Part shown: positions 59,933 to 64,000 of the stretch, piece after piece
Numbering within the stretch: the first letter of the stretch is position 1
How the letters are laid out: each line of letters begins with the position of its first letter
Assembly (NCBI GenBank): GCA_038231255.1
Contig: JBBRLR010000018.1
Location: 1 to 64,000, forward strand
Origin: JALYUS01 sp038231255
GTDB taxonomy: Bacteria > Chloroflexota > Chloroflexia > Thermomicrobiales > JALYUS01
Length of the DNA: 64,000 nucleotides
Direction: 5' to 3'
Position numbers and translations under genes: made by a program
The notes under the pieces: generated by a model
Told to the model about the DNA's origin: nothing
The model's input: only the letters and a program-made list of their open reading frames with translations
Database searches by the model: none

Positions 59933-62197
59933 TCACGGTGTGGCGATCCGCACATCGCGGACGCTGAAACTGAGCAGGCGACTATCCTGCGCCCCCGGTT
60001 CCTGCACCGGCACGGGAGGCTCCGGCGAGGTGAGTGTCAGTTTGCTCATGCCCGGCGGCAGGTCGAACTCCACGGAAATGGGATGATCGCCCCGGCTCGC
60101 CAGCGTGAAGCGGTCGAGTGCATAACCATTGATCGCAAGGTCCACCGTGCGCGGTTGGGCATAGTTCTGCACCGCCATCCGCACGCGGACATGCTGACGC
60201 TCCTGGCTCAGGTTGAAGAGCAGGAACGCGGCGGGCGCGCCGCCCGTACTGTCCGCCCACCGATACGGTTGTTTGGTCGGGGTGAGTTGGGCGGGGAACC
60301 AGCCCGTATCGCCGATGTCCATGAAGATCGGGTTCGCGGGCGGCGGCGCATCCGGCACGCGATAGACCTCCGTGATCGTATCCGTGTACATCGGCTGCAC
60401 GCCCGCTCCGAGCGCTTGTCGGACTAGCTGGCGGGCATCGCCGAGCGCGATGGGCGTGAGGGCGCGCAGGGCGTCGGGGTAGAGGATGATGTAGCGCACG
60501 TGGTAGTAGGTGAGGAGCGGCGTCCCAAAGGCAGCGTAATCCGGCGGGGCGAGGATGTCCGCTGTTTTCGTCGGGCGATACTGCTCCTGCCGTGCCGGTT
60601 GGCCCGCCGCGAACAGATCACGGAAAAAGGTCGCGTGCTTGACGAAGATGTTTGGGCTTTCCAGTTTGTGATCGCGCGACAGGCTGCCGTCGAAGATCTG
60701 CTTGCCGTGAGCGACCTGATACGCGGGCCAGCCTGCCCCCCGGTCTGGGGAGAAGAGCGGCAGTTCGAGGATCGCGTAGTGGTCCGGGTCCTTCGCCAGC
60801 ACGTCCCGCTCGAATGGCGGCGTGCTCACGGGGAACGCTGCCGCATCACCGGTGCGGACGGCGAAGGGCGCGAGCGTGATGATAAGCGTTGCCGCGACGA
60901 GCGCGATAGGGACTGAGCGCGACAACCACGCGGGCACTGCGCCCTGTTGCCGCCGCGCGATAGTCGCTTCGAGCCGTGTGAAAAGCTCGCGGAGCGCGAA
61001 GGCGAAAAGCACGCCGAAGGCGAGCAGGGCGACGAAATAAAAGAGTTGCGGCCGCCGCCCGGCGCTGAAGACGGGCAGGTGCGTCAGCGGATCGTAAGGC
61101 AGCGGCAGGTCAATGACATGGCCCGCCGTCACTTTGAGGCGCGGACCGAGCGCGAGCAGCGACGCTAGGAGCGCGACAACCCCCCAGAAGACGACAGCCA
61201 AACGGTCGGGCCGTGCCTCCGCCCGCCGCCAGAGCAGCGCCAGCCCGCCGGCTGTCAGCGCGAGGACGAGGTAGCCGGGATTGCCGAGGCCGATCTGGAA
61301 GGACTGGACAAGCGAGCGGGAAAGCGCGGTCGCCTCGCCGCTGACGTTGAGCCACGGCGACTGCCGCGACTCCCGGATCATCGGCAGGACGAGCGGCAGG
61401 AAGACGACCATCGCCCAGACGCCTCCGATCAACGCCGCTTTCCCGACGATCCATGCCCTGTCGCGCCACGACTGCCGCATGCAAAGCGTGAGAAGCGCAA
61501 AGGCGACGGTAATCAGCACCGCGAACATCGTGTACTGCCAGTCCGTCAGGCAGAGCGCGAGCAATGTCATCGTCGCGGCTGCGGCATATCCCCACCAGCG
61601 CGGGCGACCGAGCGCGCGGAAGAGGAAAAAGAGATAGAGCGGCATGAGCGCCGTCCCCATCAGGTAATTCTCCGCTCCGGTGGAGAAGTAGGAGATCATC
61701 TGGTCGTTCGCGTAGGTATACAGCGCGGCCCCGGCGAAGGCGGCGAGCGGGTTACCGGTCAGGTCGCGCATCAGGAGGTACGCGAAGAAGAGAGCGCCGA
61801 CGAGCGCGAGGAGAAACTTGAGGTTCATCGCCCCGACGATGCCGATCAGCGGCGCAAGCGGCAGGGCGATCAGCCCCCCGAATGGGTTGAGGGTGTGGAA
61901 GCGGAGGCTGACGCCATTCGGGGCGAAGAGGTAGTCGGTGTAAAACGGATTGCGGTGCAGCCGGAGCGCCGTCCGCAGCCAGTAATCGTTCCAGACATCC
62001 TCGTAGCCATTGCTATTGCCGCCGACGACGCCGTATGTGAGATGCGTGACCGCGACGCGCCCGTAGATCGCCGCCAGGGCGACCGCGCCGACGAAGGCCC
62101 GGAGCGTCGCGTTCCCGACGCCGATCCGCGACGCCCACCCCTTCCAACCGCGCCGCACGGTGCGGTCTTCGTCGCCTATGCGGATGATGGCCGTCAT
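59933..62197 (-). CDS. Large membrane protein, GT-C/YfhO-like
   Basis: 754 aa. About eleven helices fill residues 20-450. The loop after helix 1 (GYEDVWNDYWLRTALRLHRN) holds acidic residues at the position used by GT-C catalytic sites. The C-terminal 300 residues form an extracytoplasmic beta-rich domain (FMDIGDTGWFPAQLTPTK). ATG 62197 overlaps the upstream stop (ATGA). Probably transfers sugar from a lipid carrier outside the membrane. Confidence 0.75.
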   Translation of the reverse strand: MTAIIRIGDEDRTVRRGWKGWASRIGVGNATLRAFVGAVALAAIYGRVAVTHLTYGVVGGNSNGYEDVWNDYWLRTALRLHRNPFYTDYLFAPNGVSLRFHTLNPFGGLIALPLAPLIGIVGAMNLKFLLALVGALFFAYLLMRDLTGNPLAAFAGAALYTYANDQMISYFSTGAENYLMGTALMPLYLFFLFRALGRPRWWGYAAAATMTLLALCLTDWQYTMFAVLITVAFALLTLCMRQSWRDRAWIVGKAALIGGVWAMVVFLPLVLPMIRESRQSPWLNVSGEATALSRSLVQSFQIGLGNPGYLVLALTAGGLALLWRRAEARPDRLAVVFWGVVALLASLLALGPRLKVTAGHVIDLPLPYDPLTHLPVFSAGRRPQLFYFVALLAFGVLFAFALRELFTRLEATIARRQQGAVPAWLSRSVPIALVAATLIITLAPFAVRTGDAAAFPVSTPPFERDVLAKDPDHYAILELPLFSPDRGAGWPAYQVAHGKQIFDGSLSRDHKLESPNIFVKHATFFRDLFAAGQPARQEQYRPTKTADILAPPDYAAFGTPLLTYYHVRYIILYPDALRALTPIALGDARQLVRQALGAGVQPMYTDTITEVYRVPDAPPPANPIFMDIGDTGWFPAQLTPTKQPYRWADSTGGAPAAFLLFNLSQERQHVRVRMAVQNYAQPRTVDLAINGYALDRFTLASRGDHPISVEFDLPPGMSKLTLTSPEPPVPVQEPGAQDSRLLSFSVRDVRIATP

Positions 62198-63774
62198 GCC
62201 GTCCGCTCCGGTGCGGGTGCGATCCGGCGCAGCAGTTCGAAATCGCCTTGTCGCTTGACGAGTTGCCACTGGCCGTTCGTCTTCAGTTTGTCGAGGATCG
62301 CGGCCTCTGCGCCGTTATCGCGCCGCCGGTCGCCGAGGACGTACACGGCGCGATCAATCAGGGCGGCGTCGTAGAACTCCTGGCCCGGAAAAAAGTAGAG
62401 GGAGCGGCGGAGCGGCACGTGGAGCGCGGCGAGATTCGTGACACTCAGCGGGGCGTCCTGCGGGATCATCGCGACCAGAAGGTCGAGCGAGGCGACGCGG
62501 TTTTTGTCCACCTGGGCAATCCGACCACCGCTCTCGGCCCAACTCGCCACCTTGTCCGGCTTCGTGTACGCAAATTGGAACAGGCTGAGGCCGAGCATCA
62601 TGACCACAAGGCACGCGCCGATCGCCGTCGCGTGTACGCGTCGCAGCCCGCCTGCCACGTGCGGCGCGAGGCGGTAGAGCGGGTGCGTGCCGTCCGCGAG
62701 GGCGGCGACGGCGAGGATCGCGGCGATGAACAGCCACGGCGAGATGAAAGCTGAATATTGATGGAAGATGTCGCGCTGATAGGCGTAATGGGGGCTGGCG
62801 AAGATGTTAAGCAGGAAGGACGGCAACGCCGGAATGAGGATGCGCGGCGAAAGGAGCGGCAGGAAGGCGAGCGGGAATAGCAGGCTGACGGGATATTCCC
62901 ACCGATCCCTGCCGAAGACGGTCCGCGCCACGGTGAAGGGATGCGTGAGGACCGTCCGCACAATTGCGCCGGTGCTCGGGCCGAGCCAGTCGTAATTCTG
63001 CACGTAGGAGAACTGCGCGCCGCCGCTGATCGCCGGGATGATGACGAACACCGCCGCCGCCCAGTAGCCGAAGCCGACAACGAGCGGCGCCCAGCTGTAC
63101 ACCGCCCGCCGTCGCGCAATGACGCCGAAGAGGCCGAATGCGGCGACGACGAGCGCGGCGTCAATGCGCGTTGAAAGGGCGAAGGCGATGCATATCCAGT
63201 ACCAGACGCGCTTGTCGCGCCGCATGCACCAATAGGCGAACAGCAGCGCCGTGGCGCCGAAAAGCCGCGGCTGGGCTTCGTACAAGTTAACATTCTGCAT
63301 CGGCACGTATGACAGGAACAACACCGCGAAAAGGAGCGGCACGACGCGCGTGCGGGGCAGCACATCGCGCGCGATCAGATAGACCGCGAGCGCGCCGAAT
63401 GCCGCCCCGACCGTCTGGAGGAAGAGCAGCGTCGCCGTCGTCTCCTTCAGGGCGTAGAATGGCAGGAGAACGAAGTGGAAGAGGAACAAGTCCTGCCCGA
63501 ACGCCGATTTCGTGTAGGAGAGCGCGGACTGCTCCGCGAAATGGCCGTGCAGCGTGTTCCACAGCGGCTGCTCGTAGACGAGCGGGTCGAAGCCCATGTG
63601 CAAGCCGTCGAGTTGCCACTTCGACGCCGCGAAGATGACCGCGATATAGATGAGCATCGCGAGACCGAGCAGCGCCGGCGCCGCACGGTCAATCGCGTGG
63701 AGCATCGCGCCGACGCGTGTTACCGAGGCGGGCCGTGTGCCATTTTTCGATGCGATTACCGCGTTTCCGGTCAT
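62194..63774 (-). CDS. DUF2079 membrane protein
   Basis: 526 aa with about ten helices. The segment LHMGFDPLVYEQPLWNTLHG near residue 60 is the DUF2079 hallmark, similar to GT-C proteins with an acidic first loop. Later LRRVHATAIGACLVVMMLGL. The start at 63774 (MTGNAVI) is preferred; TTG 63801 and GTG 63780 are alternatives. Cotranslated with the 754-aa protein. Likely a lipid-linked sugar transferase of unknown specificity. Confidence 0.8.
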   Translation of the reverse strand: MTGNAVIASKNGTRPASVTRVGAMLHAIDRAAPALLGLAMLIYIAVIFAASKWQLDGLHMGFDPLVYEQPLWNTLHGHFAEQSALSYTKSAFGQDLFLFHFVLLPFYALKETTATLLFLQTVGAAFGALAVYLIARDVLPRTRVVPLLFAVLFLSYVPMQNVNLYEAQPRLFGATALLFAYWCMRRDKRVWYWICIAFALSTRIDAALVVAAFGLFGVIARRRAVYSWAPLVVGFGYWAAAVFVIIPAISGGAQFSYVQNYDWLGPSTGAIVRTVLTHPFTVARTVFGRDRWEYPVSLLFPLAFLPLLSPRILIPALPSFLLNIFASPHYAYQRDIFHQYSAFISPWLFIAAILAVAALADGTHPLYRLAPHVAGGLRRVHATAIGACLVVMMLGLSLFQFAYTKPDKVASWAESGGRIAQVDKNRVASLDLLVAMIPQDAPLSVTNLAALHVPLRRSLYFFPGQEFYDAALIDRAVYVLGDRRRDNGAEAAILDKLKTNGQWQLVKRQGDFELLRRIAPAPERTA

Positions 63775-63934
63775 TTCCACGGGCCAACTACCCTCGCCCA
63801 ACCCAACCCACCGGGCGGTATCGTATCACATCGCGTAGGCCCTTCCCCTGTCCCCTCACCCGATCAAACACGAGATTCGTATGCGTGTATCATGCAGTGC
63901 GTGGGGTTGGCGTGCAGTCGTGGGTGAGGTGCGT

Positions 63935-64000
63935 GTGGCGACGTTTTTCCCGGGTGACTTTGTGTGGGGCGTGACGATCGCGTGCGCCGCGAAGTCCTTG
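63935..64000 (+). CDS. Start of a possible GH1 beta-glucosidase (cut by window edge)
   Basis: GTG at 63935 opens VATFFPGDFVWGVTIACAAK, 22 codons to the window edge. The FPxDFxWG pattern with a following small-residue segment is the N-terminal signature of GH1 beta-glucosidases. GGGTGAGG precedes it. Only the first residues are seen, so the call is tentative. Confidence 0.4.
   Translation, partial: MATFFPGDFVWGVTIACAAKSL

Overview
This window is a GC-rich bacterial chromosome segment. Gene content points to the phylum Chloroflexota, probably near the Thermomicrobia, although no 16S rRNA or ribosomal protein is present to prove it. The pointers are F420-type enzymes (an LLM-class oxidoreductase and a split-barrel deazaflavin protein), a secreted beta-propeller with tandem 'FGYPI' repeats, many lipoproteins with Thr/Ala/Pro-rich linkers, frequent GTG and TTG starts, and intergenic inverted repeats built from short reiterated words. 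There is no insertion sequence, phage module, CRISPR array or origin. The genes are mostly housekeeping and metabolic, in short operons.

Layout. 0-2.6 kb: a padR-ABC ATPase-ABC permease drug-efflux operon on the minus strand with a perfect 16-bp palindrome upstream. 2.7-8.3 kb: an acetyltransferase, an OmpR-type two-component system, a small secreted acidic protein, an HtrA-like lipoprotein protease and a membrane protein. An 11-bp-period TTCAT repeat lies before both the regulator gene and the secreted-protein gene and looks like the regulator's operator. 8.5-11.9 kb: an atypical Nramp-family transporter with two satellite genes, tRNA-Pro(GGG) and an ANTAR response regulator. 11.9-18.3 kb: an unknown lipoprotein, surE, a glycosidase-like protein coupled to an anchored solute-binding protein, an amidohydrolase, cobO and a monooxygenase-like protein. 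18.4-21.1 kb: a TPP riboswitch followed by an overlapping operon of an AIR-synthase-like protein, thiE and thiD. 21.3-26.5 kb: F420-type oxidoreductases, an enolase-superfamily enzyme, an NHL propeller and a hydrolase. 27-34.8 kb: an unknown protein, a GlsB-type membrane protein, aldose epimerase, cupin, secG, a peptide-binding protein, a truncated DJ-1/PfpI remnant, panE and an HD protein. 34.8-42.3 kb: an RNase H lacking its last catalytic carboxylate, a CvpA-like/zinc-ribbon fusion, a double-receiver protein divergent from an HTH-sensor protein, a propeller protein, an SDR and an RHH protein. 42.4-54.2 kb: DNA repair genes (mug, tag), a ThuA/Gfo-Idh/VOC run, small envelope proteins, mnmA, an amidase with an AtzG-like partner, paired lipoproteins and hicAB. 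54.3-63.8 kb: a surface-glycan or glycolipid-type block with three large membrane proteins, a GT4 glycosyltransferase, an MFS transporter and a nucleotide-sugar epimerase. The last 66 bases open a possible GH1 glycosidase.

No single clearly novel machine stands out. The best leads are the modular inverted repeats, one class of which abuts and often supplies stop codons; the riboswitch-controlled AIRS-like protein as a candidate thiamine-phosphate kinase; the 11-bp-period operator pair; and the hicA gene whose conserved N-terminus has no standard start codon.
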